DNA of 64,000 nucleotides from Microthyrium microscopicum (GCA_010405405.1 MU004231.1:3708884-3772883), one strand, 5' to 3'; counted from the first letter of the stretch, positions 36,575 through 48,366 are shown. Made by a program: numbers and translations. Notes: generated from the letters alone by a model not told the origin.

Positions 36575-38401
36575 ATGACTTCTGCCACAATGTCTCCTGG
36601 CTCATCGCCGCGCCTGCCTAGTCCACCCCCTATGGCAGAGGACCAACTTGGACCAAAGTCTCCAATCTCTCATCAGCCTACGGAAGACAATTCTCTAGGT
36701 CCCATTCTACAGCTACCAGATACCGGATCATCGAGAAGAATACGGCCAGGCACAAAGTCATCTGACATGCCAGAAGGTCCTCCTGTTATAGACATATCGG
36801 AGGTAGGTCAATCGCGCATATGACCAGCAGTATTGTCCTGACAATTATAGATCGATACAGCCTACCAACTCACCGAGCATCTTAAAGCCCTCTACAACAC
36901 TGCCATTCATCCCAAAGACACAGCTACTATCGTGCCAATCGATCGTCAAACTGCTATTCGTCTCGCAACACCACCCAAAGATATCGATCGCGCTATATGG
37001 CTATACGAACTATGCCGCTTCCTATGTCAAAAAGTCAATGGCATTATCATCGCACTCTTTGCTGACGAACCACCCTGCTCCGCGCAAACATGCAGCGAAA
37101 TGCGCGCCTCCGAATGGCAATACCTTTGCGCAGTACACGACCCACCGAAGCCTTGCTGCGCTATAGACTATTGCTGCCACACGCTTGATTGGGCAGCCAA
37201 TGTGCTCACATCACAAAAACACTTCCCGAGCCGCATGTCACTAGGTCCTGAGCAAGGCGCGTCGCATCAGCAGATGCGCCAGCTGACGAATATATTCCGG
37301 CGCGTGTATCGCATTTTTGCGCACGCATGGTTCCAGCATCGTGAGATGTTTTGGAAAGTTGAGGGGAAGACTGGTCTTTATGTGTTCTTCAAAACCGTAT
37401 GCGATGTGTATAGTCTCATTCCAGAGGATAACTACACGGTTCCACCAGAAGCTGAAGGACGCGAACCGGCAGAGGATGAAAAGAAGCCAGAAGCACCGGA
37501 GGTTCCATCTATTTTGAGTCGCCCTAAGCAAGACGACGCCAAACGTGAGCCTACATCGTCTGAGTCGACGTCAGATCAACCTATGACTGTCCTTCCTAGC
37601 AGCATGAACCTTGGGCCGAGTCATACCACTAAGAGGCATCGGCAAACGCCCTCTGTTGATGCTGGGGTCATTTCTACGGTTCTGGAGGAGAGCGAGGAAG
37701 ATGATAGCAGGTCTGTTGCTGGTAGCGATATCACAACTCTAGATCTGGGTAGTGGCAGCGAATCTCTGGCAGACTCGTTGGACTCGTTCATTCAGGTTCA
37801 TGCACCGAAGATCGAGACAAGAGAGATTGAAGCTGATGAGCTGTCTCCTGAACTACCGGAGACAGAAGCATTACCTATGGCACTGGAGACGAAGGAGGCA
37901 CCTGAAGAGGGCCATGTGCGCCCCGAAGAAGAATTGTCTGAGCACAATGTGGAGGAGAAGGAAGAAGCTGCTCCCGCTAAGCATACAGAGCCGATTGTTG
38001 AGTCAAAATCGGAGCTGGAAAGCGAGGAGCCCAAACATCATACTCCGACGAAGAAAACCGAGTCAAAGCAGCAAACGCCGAAGAAAAGCGTTGAGGGGGA
38101 GAAACAAGCAGACGATAAGCCAGCAGAGACTATAGCAGCTAAGCCTTCTCCTGTTAAGAGCATACCTAAAGAGATAGGAGAAGCTGCCAACCCAAAGACC
38201 ACCAAGGAGTCCGAGCCATCAACCGCCAGAGAGCCTCAATCTAAAACTGATGGCGGAACTTTGGAACCGGAAGCTGAGGTGAAAAAAGATGCTTCCTCGA
38301 ATGATACTCAACCGGTGGAAGCTGATCACGAGGAAGAGAATGAGAAGCCTCAGCAAGATTCCAAAGACGCTCATGAGACGGCTGAAAAGTCGAGTGTGTA
38401 A
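36575..38401 (+). CDS. MOB3: MOB family protein, MOB3/phocein type (STRIPAK subunit)
   Basis: Exons 36575-36802 and 36851-38401 (48-nt intron) give 592 aa. The MOB domain (about residues 77-215) has the zinc site cysteines in PPCSAQTCSEMRASEWQYLC and histidines in FAHAWFQHREMFW. The block CCAIDYCCHTLDWAANVLTS marks the phocein/MOB3-4 branch rather than Mob1 or Mob2. In Neurospora and Sordaria, MOB3 is a subunit of the STRIPAK complex needed for hyphal fusion and fruiting-body formation. Residues 216-592 are a Glu/Lys/Pro-rich, probably disordered tail, far longer than animal phocein (about 225 aa). The gene is divergent from the CobW gene (286 bp) and ends only about 70 bp before the proposed HET start. 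Confidence 0.9.
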
Positions 38402-38472
38402 GCGATCCTTATATAATTCTGATACCCATAATGTAAATCTAGTAATCTTCTTGATTCTTGAAGGGTTTGGTC

Positions 38473-41015
38473 ATGTTATTTCCTCCTGCCAAATCTAATT
38501 CTCATTCATTTAGTCCGTACTTTCATTTGTAAACATCTCAACCTGCTCTCCTATCTTTTTACTAAACTGCGCAATAGGCCTGCTACTCCAGGAAATCACT
38601 TGAGTCCTTTCAATGTTGGTTCGCCGAAGACGAATCAGAACGTACCCGCAGAATCACGACTCTGCTCTATTTGCTCCACGATTGACTTTCATGACTATTT
38701 TTGCCGTGAAGTAAACTGTTCACGGGCGCATACGACTCCCCAGGGATATCCAGCAGCTGGCCAAAGCGCTCTCCGCCTGGGGCTCGTCGAGGAACTGTTG
38801 GAGCGTAGCGATGCATGCGCATTCTGTCGTCTTGTCATCCAAGCGATCTGCAAGCGGCGACAGGTCCACAGATGGACTTCCTCAAAGCAGCTCGCCGAGA
38901 GGGAGAAGCTGAAACAAAACAAGACTGAGCTTTTTGTTTACAGCTACATGTTTGCAAATGATGCTGGCATGGACCTAGTAGACCGAAGCTCGATAGCTTC
39001 CATGAATCCGGACAACGCAGTTTTCCGAATTGGCATTGCAAGCAGGACAATGAGCAATGGCATTGAACGTGCAGACCCGTTCCAAGATCAAATTGGTGTT
39101 ATACAACTCGCTGCTAAAGATGCACATAAGATTGGGAAGTCGACTAGGTTTCATGGCAGGCCTTTCAATAACGGACCAGTGGACATTGGACTTGCAAAGT
39201 ACTGGATCAATATTTGTCAGGATGCACACGGAAAACTCTGTGATATCAACAGCACCATTGAACCGGAGGAAGACGTCAAATCTACCCGGCCCAAAGAGCT
39301 GTATGTTGTTGATGTTCAGCGGCTGTGCGTCAAGAAATTACCGCCACGCGCAAGATACGTAGCTCTTAGCTACTGCTGGCCGATTGAGGGTGCATTCAGC
39401 ACCGTTAGATCAAATCTATCAGCATTGGAGGCACCTGGTGCACTTAGCAAGAACGAGTTTGGCAACAAGCTTCCTCTGGCTGTACAAAACGCCATTCAGC
39501 TTGTCGATATGCTCGAGGAATCATATCTATGGGTGGACAGCTTGTGCATTGTTCAAGACGATGATATGCAGAAGGCAATTCAAATTGCTCAAATGGATAG
39601 CATCTACTCGTGGGCTTTCTTGACAGCTATTTGTGCCCCTGACAGAACCGATCTCAGCCAGACAATGTACGCCGGACTTCCTGGCTTCCGTTCAAGTACC
39701 CCCAGGCCGCGGCAGGCTATCGAGCACATATCTGGACTTACTCTCATGACTGCCTTTATGGATGTTACGTCAGTCCTAGATTACGGACGGTGGATTACAC
39801 GCGCCTGGACGTTCCAAGAACATATGCTATCACCCCGCAAACTCTATTTCACTGATACTCAAATGTACTTCCAGTGCGATGCAATGTTCTGTGAAGATTC
39901 TGTTGGAGAGCGAGCATCAACACTTACACGCTACTATCCCGGCTCAAATTTATTCAACAAAGACCAATTTATAGATAATCCAGGAACGGACTTCGGATAT
40001 TGTCTCATTCCACGTCGATCAGACATCAAGCTAGAAGTGGCACGTCGATCTTGCTTCAACTTGTTGGGAGAATATGGCCAGAGGGGTATGTCATTCTCTA
40101 ACGATATACTCAACGCTTTTCAGGGTATAATGGCTATCTTTCAACGCTCTTTGAACACAGAGTTCATTTATGGTCTTCCAGAAATATGGTTCCATGATGC
40201 TTTACTATGGATGGGAACGACAGATCCGGTACGCAGGAAGACTGCAAAACTTGACGGTAAGACAACTGTCATGCCGAGCTGGTCGTGGGCTGGATGGCAT
40301 TGGAGTTCATTCGGATTCAGCGCAGACGAGTTTCTTGAAAAGACTGTTCGTCCAGAGGTTGACTGGGTTGCGGTCTTTATGGACGGTCTGAAAACCAAGC
40401 TGCGGTGTGCATATAAGAACGAGCTTGGTGATCTAGTAACGCAGGACCTGGAGTCGAGGTAAAGTCCCTTCATGTACAATCTTTCTTGGTCTCATGCTAA
40501 CGAATTCCAGCAGGAATATAGGTCCTATGGAACTAGCGCCTCAATCAATCCTCGAAGCGCGATACTGGAATTATGCGGAACGAGGGACGCGACCGCAGTG
40601 GAATAATCTTGACTACTTGATGTGTTGGACAAGCGTTGCTTCTTTCATACTGACTGGAGACTGCATCAGCAATGAGAGAGTACTAACAGGCAGACCATTC
40701 ACATCCCGTCAACTTTTGATTGTATCTGACGAACATGGTCGATCGATTGGCTACACAATCATGAGTGAAAAATGGAAAGATGAGAATATACAGGCTCCAA
40801 TGGCCTTCGAATTCATGCTTATTTCGCGACTGAAGAGCAAGCCCAACTTCTTCGTTGATCTTGACCACTTTTCGCCGAAAGACTGGGCTTACGTGGTAGT
40901 CATGCTTATTGCGCGGCGGGATAACGATAAGGCAAGCCGTTTGGGAATAGGATTGATACATGAAGACGCCTGGATCAGCTCGCCAAAGATTACACAATTG
41001 ATCAAATTGCAGTAA
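38473..41015 (+). CDS. HET-domain protein (heterokaryon incompatibility type)
   Basis: The large reading frame (from 38459 on) has no in-frame ATG before about residue 115, so I propose a short first exon 38473-38516, intron 38517-38577 (GTACTT, TACTAAAC, ATAG), then 38578-40458 and 40511-41015, giving 809 aa. The HET domain (about 275-430) shows ARYVALSYCW, LWVDSLCIVQDD and RAWTFQEHMLSPRKLYFTD. An N-terminal Cys-containing block (RLCSICSTIDF, ACAFCRLVI) is frequent in these proteins. The C-terminal 200 residues are without known domain. HET proteins can trigger cell death on fusion of unlike hyphae, but most copies have no proven function. The first exon is inferred; the rest is firm. Confidence 0.85.
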
Positions 41016-41669
41016 CTTGGGAATAAGGTACTAGTATGGATCCCTTTTATTTCTGCAAATATTGGGGCCTTTGACAATTAAAGCCGCGATTCTGAAGCTC
41101 ATGAATCCATATTTATGCCATGCCACAAGCACGATACCTTACGGTACCTTCACAAGCAGTTCTGATCAGTCAAAAAGCAGGCTCAATCAAAATGAAGTAG
41201 CCTCGTCGTGGACAAAATAAGTGAGCCGTTTCGACGACTACTCACTTCGATTGCGATGGCTGCCATAACACTTCTCAAAGAGTGATTGCTTTAATTCCTA
41301 TTAGCGTCGTAAAGTTTATACCAGATCATCAAATACGACGTTGATTGAAGTAGCCACTATTGAAGAAGTTTTATGGCAGCCATCGCAATTGATGAAGTAG
41401 TCGTCGAAACGGCTCACTTATTTTGTCCCTCGAGAGGTAGCCCAGCAGCTCAGCCTGATACTGGCAACTGCCCTGATGATCTTTGCCAGTCAAGCCAGTC
41501 CAGCCAGTCTGTAATCCTTGCTACTACCTTATATGCCGGGGTAGTTTCTTAATCTCAACGCGCATCTAACCGATTCTCGGAAATCGCCTGCTCCACCCCA
41601 CTTCTTGTTTGCTACTCTTCCTACACGGCACAGCTCCGTAAACAATCCGAAAATCAAGTCATTACAAGT
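41016..41669. other. intergenic stretch holding a MITE
   Basis: Between the HET and prolidase genes (both +) this stretch contains the 219-bp inverted-repeat element listed separately. Beyond it, near 41487-41512, CCAGT-type units are repeated three times in tandem (CCAGTCAAGCCAGTCCAGCC). The last 150 bases should be the prolidase promoter. Confidence 0.6.
41210..41428. mobile_element. 219-bp MITE-like fold-back element
   Basis: The ends are inverted repeats. The first 32 bases from 41210 (starting GGACAAAATAAGTGAGCCGT) are identical to the reverse complement of the right end (finishing at 41428), and similarity with a few mismatches and one small gap runs for about 75-80 bases (ATTGCGATGGCTGCCATAA is shared), leaving a loop of about 60 bases. 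There is no coding capacity. This is the build of a non-autonomous DNA transposon. A CTCG lies directly right of the element and another four bases left of it, so the exact ends and target duplication are unclear. The superfamily was not assigned. Confidence 0.8.
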
Positions 41670-43147
41670 ATGGCGACAACTACAATTGGGGACATCCTCA
41701 AAGGAAAGTATCCGGCAAAGGCCAACGCACGAAAGGTCGCCGATTGGATCATCAAGAGTGGCGGGAACAAAGATGGACTGCTCTATCTTGAAGCACAGAA
41801 GCTCAAATATAATGAAGTATGTATTGAGAACGTGGTAGTTCTGTTATTCGACTAACGCTTGACAGGATAATGATCAGGAGTGTGCATTTCGCCAACGTCG
41901 CTTCTTCTTCTACCTCTCAGGATGCGAACTTCCGGACTGCTATCTGACGTACCATATGGCAACAGACAAGCTCACTCTCTTCCTACCTCCGATAGATGCA
42001 GATGATGTCGTTTGGTCTGGGTTACCATTGAGCCCTGAGCAAGCTCTGGAGCAGTAAGCTTGGATACTTGTTGTGAATGAATATCCTAATTGATGACATA
42101 AGATACGACGTAGATGAAGCCTATTACTCTGATAGAGTTAACCCATCACTAGCGGCATCAGACATTCCTACTACCGTTCACGCAATTGACAAACAAATAT
42201 CAGACCATATCACGTTCCTCAATTTCAAGGAGAAAAACTTCGCTCTTCTCAAACCTGCCGTCGAGATATGCCGCGTCATCAAATCAGATTACGAGATTGC
42301 GCTCATCAAGCACGCGAACCTCGTCTCCACCGAAGCGCATGTTGCTGTCATGCGCGCCGTCAAGAGCGCTACCAACGAGCGCGAGCTAGAGGGCATCTTC
42401 CTCAAAGAGTGCATCGCACGTGGTTGTCGCAACCAAGCCTACTCCAGCATCGTTGCTTCCGGCACGTCTGCAGCTACCCTGCACTACGTTAAGAACAATG
42501 CTTTTCTATCAGAAAAGCTGAATCTGTTGCTCGATGCTGGTGCAGAACTCGCGTGCTATGCGTCAGATATCACACGCACGTTTCCAATCAGCGGCACGTT
42601 TTCGAAGGAGAGCAGAGAAATCTACGATATTGTGCTGCAAATGCAACTAGAGTGTATTGACATGCTCAAAGAAGGCATAATCTGGGATGATGTGCACGCA
42701 CACGCTCACCGTATCGCGATTACAGGCTTGTTGAAGCTGGGAATACTGAAAGGTGATCCTGAGGATATTTTCAAGAGTCGGACGAGCGTTGCTTTCTTCC
42801 CACATGGGCTAGGTCACTATTTGGGCATGGACACCCACGACTCGGGTGGGAATGCCAATTATAGTGACGAGGATAGCATGTTCCGATATCTCAGAGTGAG
42901 AGGAACATTACCGGCTGGATCTGTCATCACTGTGGAGCCGGGCATTTACTTCTGCGAGTTCATCATTGAGCCAGCTCTGAAAGATCCGGTGAAGAGCAAG
43001 TTCATTGATGCAGATGTGTTGAAGAAGTACTGGGAAGTCGGTGGTGTGAGAATCGAGGATAATGTGTTGGTAACCAAGGATGGCCACACGAACTTGACGC
43101 CGACTCCCAAGAAGGTTGCGGACATGGAGAAGATTATGAACGGCTAG
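41670..43147 (+). CDS. Xaa-Pro dipeptidase (prolidase, M24B)
   Basis: Exons 41670-41816, 41866-42053 and 42103-43147 give 459 aa. The N-terminal part ([19 protein letters not shown]) is the aminopeptidase-P-like domain. The C-terminal pita-bread domain carries the five expected metal ligands: Asp in LLDAGAE, Asp in SDITRTFP, His in [13 protein letters not shown], Glu in TVEPGIYF and Glu in VRIEDN. Prolidases cleave dipeptides ending in proline, recycling proline in the cytosol, and usually use manganese. The introns are 49 nt each. This fits the fungal PEPP/Xaa-Pro aminopeptidase group. Confidence 0.95.
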
Positions 43148-43484
43148 CCGCTGGAAGATTGGTGGACTCCATTAGCCTGGCGGCTGTTAATACACACATA
43201 TGCGAGCCTTTGACCGCTGTATTACGGAAAGAAGCTACGGTGATGCACTAAAGTTGAGATGGAGGTGATTTGAGTAGCAAGCACTGTTTGTGCAAAGACA
43301 AGGGAAGGAAAAGCGAACAATCAGTTAAGAGTGGAGATGTCAATTTTGCAGATAGTGATGTTGCAGCGGACTGAAAAGCCGAATCTAAATGCTTTCTGCT
43401 ATCTCACACCTTGATATCGACTGCTATCTTACGCTTGAGTCAAAGTCTTGAAGTAGACTTCACTCGTGTAGCAATGGAACCGTC
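43148..43484. other. convergent 3' flanks, prolidase / FAD monooxygenase
   Basis: These 337 bases contain only probable 3' UTRs; nothing else is recognised. Confidence 0.55.
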
Positions 43485-44720
43485 TCAGAGCTTGCCGTCC
43501 TCCAAACCAGCGACCGGATAGTCAGGCAGCTCGATACCAATATGAGCAGCTTGCTGAACAGTAGTCGCTACACTAGAAGGATTGCGCAACTTCTCATTCC
43601 TCGCATCGAGCATTTCCTGAGTCCTGGGCAATACCATACTCCCACCCTCATGCACCAGATCTTGGTTCTGTTCTGCAAAAGGCCGCATTATCTTTTCGTA
43701 AGCAGCAAATGCATCCTCATGCTTCTCGTGTTTGCTCATTTCTCCAGCGAGAATATACGCCCCAACTAATGCACAACTAGATCCCTGGCCGGAAAGGAAT
43801 GACGTTGCGTGTGCTGCATCGCCTGTCAGAGCTACACGGCCCTTGGACCAGATTGGCATGCGGATCTGGCTCACGACGTCAAAGAATAGATCGTCGGCTT
43901 CACGCATGGCGTTGACGAGGGCCGGGATGTGCCAAGCCGTCTCGGGGAATTTGGAGGCTACGAAATCGCGCTGGGCTTCAGGATTGCGATGGGTGTCAGT
44001 AGGAGGCTTCTCGTCTTGCGCGAAGGATAAGATTCCGGTAGGCCGGTCTTTTGGATCGTGGGCGTAGATGACAGCCGCTCGGCCAGGTGCATTCCAGATA
44101 GCACCGGAGTGGACGTATCCAAAGTTTTGAGACAAGCTGAAGCCAGCGAACGCAAAGCCAAAGTAGCGATCGAACTGGTCTTCAGGCCCAAAGACGAGAC
44201 CGCGGGTCTTGGAATGGAGGCCATCGGCGCCAATGACGAGGTCGTAGGTTTCTTGTGTGCCATTTTTGAAAGTGATGGCTACATTGTCACCAGTGTCGTT
44301 AAGCGTGGCGATGGAGTCGTTGAATTTGAAGACAACGCTGTCTTTAACGAGATCGTATAAGGCGGCAGCTAAATCTCCACGGCGTACTTCGAGATCGTGG
44401 CCTTCGACACCGCCCGTGAGGGTCTCGGGACGGATTGAAGCTACTTGTTTCCCTTGTTCGTTAATGAACTCGACGGTTTCTGTGTTGACATGTGCTAAAG
44501 TTAGGCGTGGGATGAGACCCATGCGATCGACAACTTCACGAGCCGTGCCGCGAATGTCGATGGCGTAGCCGCCGCCCCGTAGAGAAGATGATTTTTCGAC
44601 GACGGTGACGTGAAAGCCGTAGCGCTGGAGCCAGTAGGCTAGACATGGTCCGGCTATGCTGGCTCCTGAGATGAGAACTTTGTGGGCGTGGCTTGCCATG
44701 CGGCTTCTGATGGGATTCAT
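43485..44720 (-). CDS. FAD-dependent aromatic-type monooxygenase
   Basis: A single exon gives 411 aa from the ATG at 44720 (404 aa from 44699, MASHAHKV, which starts right before the fold and is equally possible). The N-terminal Rossmann motif KVLISGASIAGPCLAYWL binds the ADP part of FAD. The middle DLVIGADGLHSKTRG is the DG motif of flavoprotein hydroxylases, and RVALTGDAAHATSFLSGQG is the GD motif that contacts the FAD ribityl chain. This is the family of para-hydroxybenzoate hydroxylase and TetX, which hydroxylate small aromatic or polycyclic substrates with NAD(P)H and oxygen. The lack of introns and the TetX-like sequence fit possible bacterial origin, unproven. A Zn2Cys6 regulator lies just upstream on the same strand. 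Confidence 0.9.
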   Translation of the reverse strand: MNPIRSRMASHAHKVLISGASIAGPCLAYWLQRYGFHVTVVEKSSSLRGGGYAIDIRGTAREVVDRMGLIPRLTLAHVNTETVEFINEQGKQVASIRPETLTGGVEGHDLEVRRGDLAAALYDLVKDSVVFKFNDSIATLNDTGDNVAITFKNGTQETYDLVIGADGLHSKTRGLVFGPEDQFDRYFGFAFAGFSLSQNFGYVHSGAIWNAPGRAAVIYAHDPKDRPTGILSFAQDEKPPTDTHRNPEAQRDFVASKFPETAWHIPALVNAMREADDLFFDVVSQIRMPIWSKGRVALTGDAAHATSFLSGQGSSCALVGAYILAGEMSKHEKHEDAFAAYEKIMRPFAEQNQDLVHEGGSMVLPRTQEMLDARNEKLRNPSSVATTVQQAAHIGIELPDYPVAGLEDGKL

Positions 44721-45096
44721 TGTCACTGAATGGTTTAAAGAGGTTCTTGAACTTGGCGGTGTATGATTCAATCAAGAAATCCTACAGCTGGTGCAGCTTC
44801 CTTTAAATATGCGAGGATGCCCGTTACTTTTGGTTAGGCAATCGACGGCTGATCGATATTGATGACTATCAAGCGACCGAGAAAATCGAGAAGACCGAGA
44901 GGGCCGATTCGCCAATAGACCTTTTCAAAGAGCCTCTTGCTCGAAATGCACCTCTATTTTGGCGTCTATTTTCAAAGCCGACATGTGGATGCGATTAAGC
45001 GTATCATCTTGCTGATTCATACCTAAGTTATAGCAGTACGAAGGTGTCGGGAAGCAAGAAACTTTTCGTCAAATTGAGCTAATCGACAGCGCTACG
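44721..45096. promoter_or_regulatory. promoter of the monooxygenase gene
   Basis: These 376 bases contain the monooxygenase upstream region and the regulator's 3' UTR. Near 44875-44910 the sequence GACCGAGAAAATCGAGAAGACCGAGAGGGCC holds two GACCGAGA direct repeats, a possible regulator site. No further gene. Confidence 0.45.
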
Positions 45097-46761
45097 TTAC
45101 CTATGCAGATTTGCGTGCAACAACTTTCTCTCGATATCTCTTTTCTTGCCTTCCAGTCTGCCGAAATTGGTGCTGAGTTCTGTGGACCTAAGTGGAATAC
45201 CAAAGGCTTGTCCAATTACCTTCCAAGCTAAAAGAATATACTGGCTGCTGCTCTTGTCCCAGTATTCTGGCTTTGAAGCATCCTCTAGATTCAGCAGACG
45301 TTGATCCAGTTGCGAAAGCATGGAATCAATCACATGAAAGTTTTTGGATAGCCCAAAAATCCAATCCCATGCCTGAAAGTCTTGGTCGTGAGAGAACTGA
45401 ACGTAGAAATCGAGTAACTTAATCGAGTCCACAAAATTGCTGGCTCTGATATCCGAAAATGTTGGAAGCGCTCCTGTACTGGAATCCAAGTACGTGAGGG
45501 AATTATGCAAGTTGTTTAAGAGAAAACGTATCTTTATAGGAAGCAGTTGACATATCGAAGCACAGAAGCGAAACAAAGGCGTTGCAGGGTTCCGTTGAAA
45601 TAACTGCAAGTATTGCTTCTCTACATAAAGACTTATATTTCGAGTGGCGTCTTCCACGAACTCAGTAGTCAGAATCGTGTTGGTGATTCGATACTGCTTG
45701 ATCATAGTGAACATGCTGGCGCAAACATCATATCGCAGAATGGAGAATGACATTTCAGTCGGTCCTTGAAACTCCAACGGAGGAATGTCGTCCTCAACAT
45801 CTAGCTGAGAGTCATTGATATTGAGTGGGAATAGCGTATCGCAGTCAAGAAATGATTCGGCCGACTCGAAGCAATTCAAGACCATGCAAGTGGTGAAGTC
45901 GAGCACGCGAAGGTGCCACCAGAGTCGTCGGCGCATCTCTTTTTGGAAAAGAGTTTCGGTTGGCTTTGAATTTTCCAGATGAAGTTCCAGAGATCGAGCA
46001 ATTCTTATGGCCATACCGGTCAAAGTCCACTTCGACTGAGGGTGGATTTGACTGCAGCAGGTCTTTGGGACTATTAGCAACACGAAATAAGTATCGAGAA
46101 TCACAGTCTAGCTTACCAAGACAATAGTAAAGGCTTGCAATGTTCTGATATCTGGTTTTTGGATAAGACGCGCTCTCGAAATAGCTAGTTCGGCTGACTC
46201 CTTGCTCTTCCTGTACAGTTCTGCCTTATTATGGCCAAATGCTAGTAGACATTGCTCATTGCTAAGACTAGTGACGGAGGCAAAGCAAATTGACAGTATC
46301 AAAGCGATCTGTTCTTCATTGAGAAATGTGATGCCCTGATCTTCCGTCTGCATAATCAGCCTATACATGGACGGTTTATGCAATATTCGCAGAAACGGAT
46401 CGACATTTTGGGCGAAGATTTTCCAGCTGGTCTGGACATGACGAAAAGTTGGCGTCCAGCAACGTCCTGGCTCTTTTATTTGATCAATCAGAGTGACTGA
46501 ACAGTTTAGCAACGAGAGAGGATTGAAGCTAACCTCAGCTGCGACTGGAGTCATATCCTCGTGATAAGTTTCAGAGTGTTGGCGCGCTTGTTCAGCTCGA
46601 TTCTTTTGTCTTCGTCGTCGGATGGGAGTGCTGGGTACAACACATTCATCTCCAAGTTTGATGCAATTGCCGCAAGGATGTAGTCGGTCGCACTTGACCT
46701 TACGTTCAAAGCATCTCACACACGAACGCGAGGAAGAAGTCGGACGTGTTGTAAAGGCCAT
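45097..46761 (-). CDS. Zn2Cys6 fungal transcription factor
   Basis: Exons 46761-46117 and 46062-45097 (54-nt intron, phase 0) give 536 aa from MAFTTRP. The binuclear zinc cluster is complete with cysteines at 14, 17, 24, 30, 33 and 40 (CVRCFERKVKC, CGNCIKLGDEC), followed by the basic linker RRRRQKNRAEQAR. The C-terminal part resembles the fungal_trans middle-homology region (FLRILHKPSMYRL, TGMAIRIARSLELH, EMRRRLWWHLRVLDF). Such proteins bind CGG-type half sites in the nucleus. The frame stays open upstream to about 46941 but has no ATG there. Position next to the FAD monooxygenase suggests, but does not show, that it controls that gene. Confidence 0.92.
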
Positions 46762-47423
46762 GATCTTACCGCACCTAAAGTCCAGGGCGTTTCGCGAAGG
46801 GGATGACGGCTTCCTGATTGCAAACTGACCACAAATAGGAAGATCAACTTCACGGAAAACTCTCAAGCCTCCGACAGTTGCGAAAGGTCGTTGTTGGAGC
46901 CTGTTTGCTCTTTTATACGAAGCCGAAAGCGCCGAGAGCACCGAGAGGACATGTAAAATTTGGATTGAGCCATTTTAATCAAAACGGCACAAAGACTTAG
47001 CCTACACGGTATACTAACATGGAACTTTTGACACAGCAACTACCACACCCATCGTCAAGAGTGAATTCCAGCATCAAAATGTGCCGATACTCTAGGTACC
47101 GACTGGAGTGATGAAAAAAGATCAAGGCCGAAAAAGGAAGGGACCTTGGAGACGAGACTTGACAGGGAAGTTTGGGAGCTTGACGAGTCGTAACCTCCCA
47201 GTTGGCCCAAGCTCCCTTCCTGCCTCCGCAATTTTTGACACTAAAACACAACACCTGCAGTAGCACCACCATCCCCTAAAAGCTCCAACTTCAATTCTCG
47301 CTGTCTCACTGTCTCACTCAATCTCGTCGCGCTTCATCAATTTAATAATTCCTTGTCCATCGCTAGTTTCGCACACTCCTTCGCATCGTCTTTCGTCTCT
47401 ATATCCTTCCTAATTCTACCACA
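46762..47423. promoter_or_regulatory. divergent promoter region, regulator / BTB gene
   Basis: These 662 bases separate divergent genes; a pyrimidine-rich part (47280-47420) directly precedes the BTB start. Nothing else is recognised. Confidence 0.5.
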
Positions 47424-48366
47424 ATGGCTGACGACACCCCCGTTGATCCCGTCCCAGCTGGCGACGTTGAGATGGAGGAGGACACTGAACAAGTTGAAGG
47501 CGGCGCACAAGGTGCTGAGGATACTGGCATGCTCGAAGACATCGAGCCAGAAACCAAAACTCGCGTCAGCTTCCTTGAGTATGTTTCTTAAATCAGTTGA
47601 TTCTGAACCTTGTCTAATTGTGCCGACAGCTATCTCAAGTCTCCAATTGTCAATCTCGTCGTCGGTCGCGGAGAAGAGCAAACATCTCTAGCAGCACACG
47701 AGGGGCTATTGCTTCAATCTCCATTCTTCGCTGAGCAGATTGGCGCCTTCAAGCCCAAAGGCTCAGTAAGCAAAACAATCATCAGGCACATTCGCAAAAC
47801 TTCAACTAATATTTCTCTAGCGCAAAATTGATCTTCAGGATGATGATCTCGAAGGCGTTGGCTCCATCCTTGAATATCTCTACAACGACGAATACTTCCC
47901 CAAGCGTCTCAACCAAAACCAGAAAGACTCTCCACTTGAAGAAGATCCTACTCAGCCAACCAAGGATGATGAAGGTCTAGGTCTTCTGCGCCATGCGCGC
48001 GTCTACACTCTCGCTGAAAAGTTTGGCTTGCCTGCGCTGAAATCACTTGCGCACTCGAAGATCCACCGCACAAACTCGACTGCCAAAGGTGAACTTGCTT
48101 ATGCGCGCTACGTCTACCAGAACACCAGCACCGAGGACACCACTATCCGAAAGCCTGTCGCGGCCTTCTGGGCTACTCGCTCGCACGTTCTGCGTCACGA
48201 GGCAGAGGACGAGTTCCGCAAGCTGTGTCTGGAATTCCCTCAATTCGGTTTCGATGTGCTCAGCTTGGTGCTTGATCAGCGCGAGAAGTCTCGCTCGGGT
48301 GGAGGGGCGGCTGTCGAGGTTCATGGTACACCTGCGTCTAGCCGCAAGCGTCGTCGCGACTTGTAG
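47424..48366 (+). CDS. BTB/POZ-domain protein
   Basis: Exons 47424-47578, 47630-47765 and 47821-48366 give 278 aa. An acidic N-terminus (about 45 residues) precedes the BTB fold: YLKSPIVNLVVGRGEEQTSL, AHEGLLLQSPFFAEQIGAF and LEGVGSILEYLYNDEYFPK. The segment HARVYTLAEKFGLPALKSLA is the usual end of BTB in fungal proteins. The last residues SSRKRRRDL look like a nuclear localisation signal. BTB proteins dimerise and can act as cullin-3 adaptors or chromatin partners; nothing here fixes which. No kelch or MATH module is present. Confidence 0.85.

Noticed and set aside
43732-44568. Top-strand frames opposite the FAD monooxygenase
   Set aside because: Antisense shadows; the minus strand carries all the flavoprotein motifs.
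43485-46761. A full secondary-metabolite gene cluster
   Set aside because: Only one monooxygenase and one regulator; no polyketide, peptide or terpene synthase and no transporter nearby.
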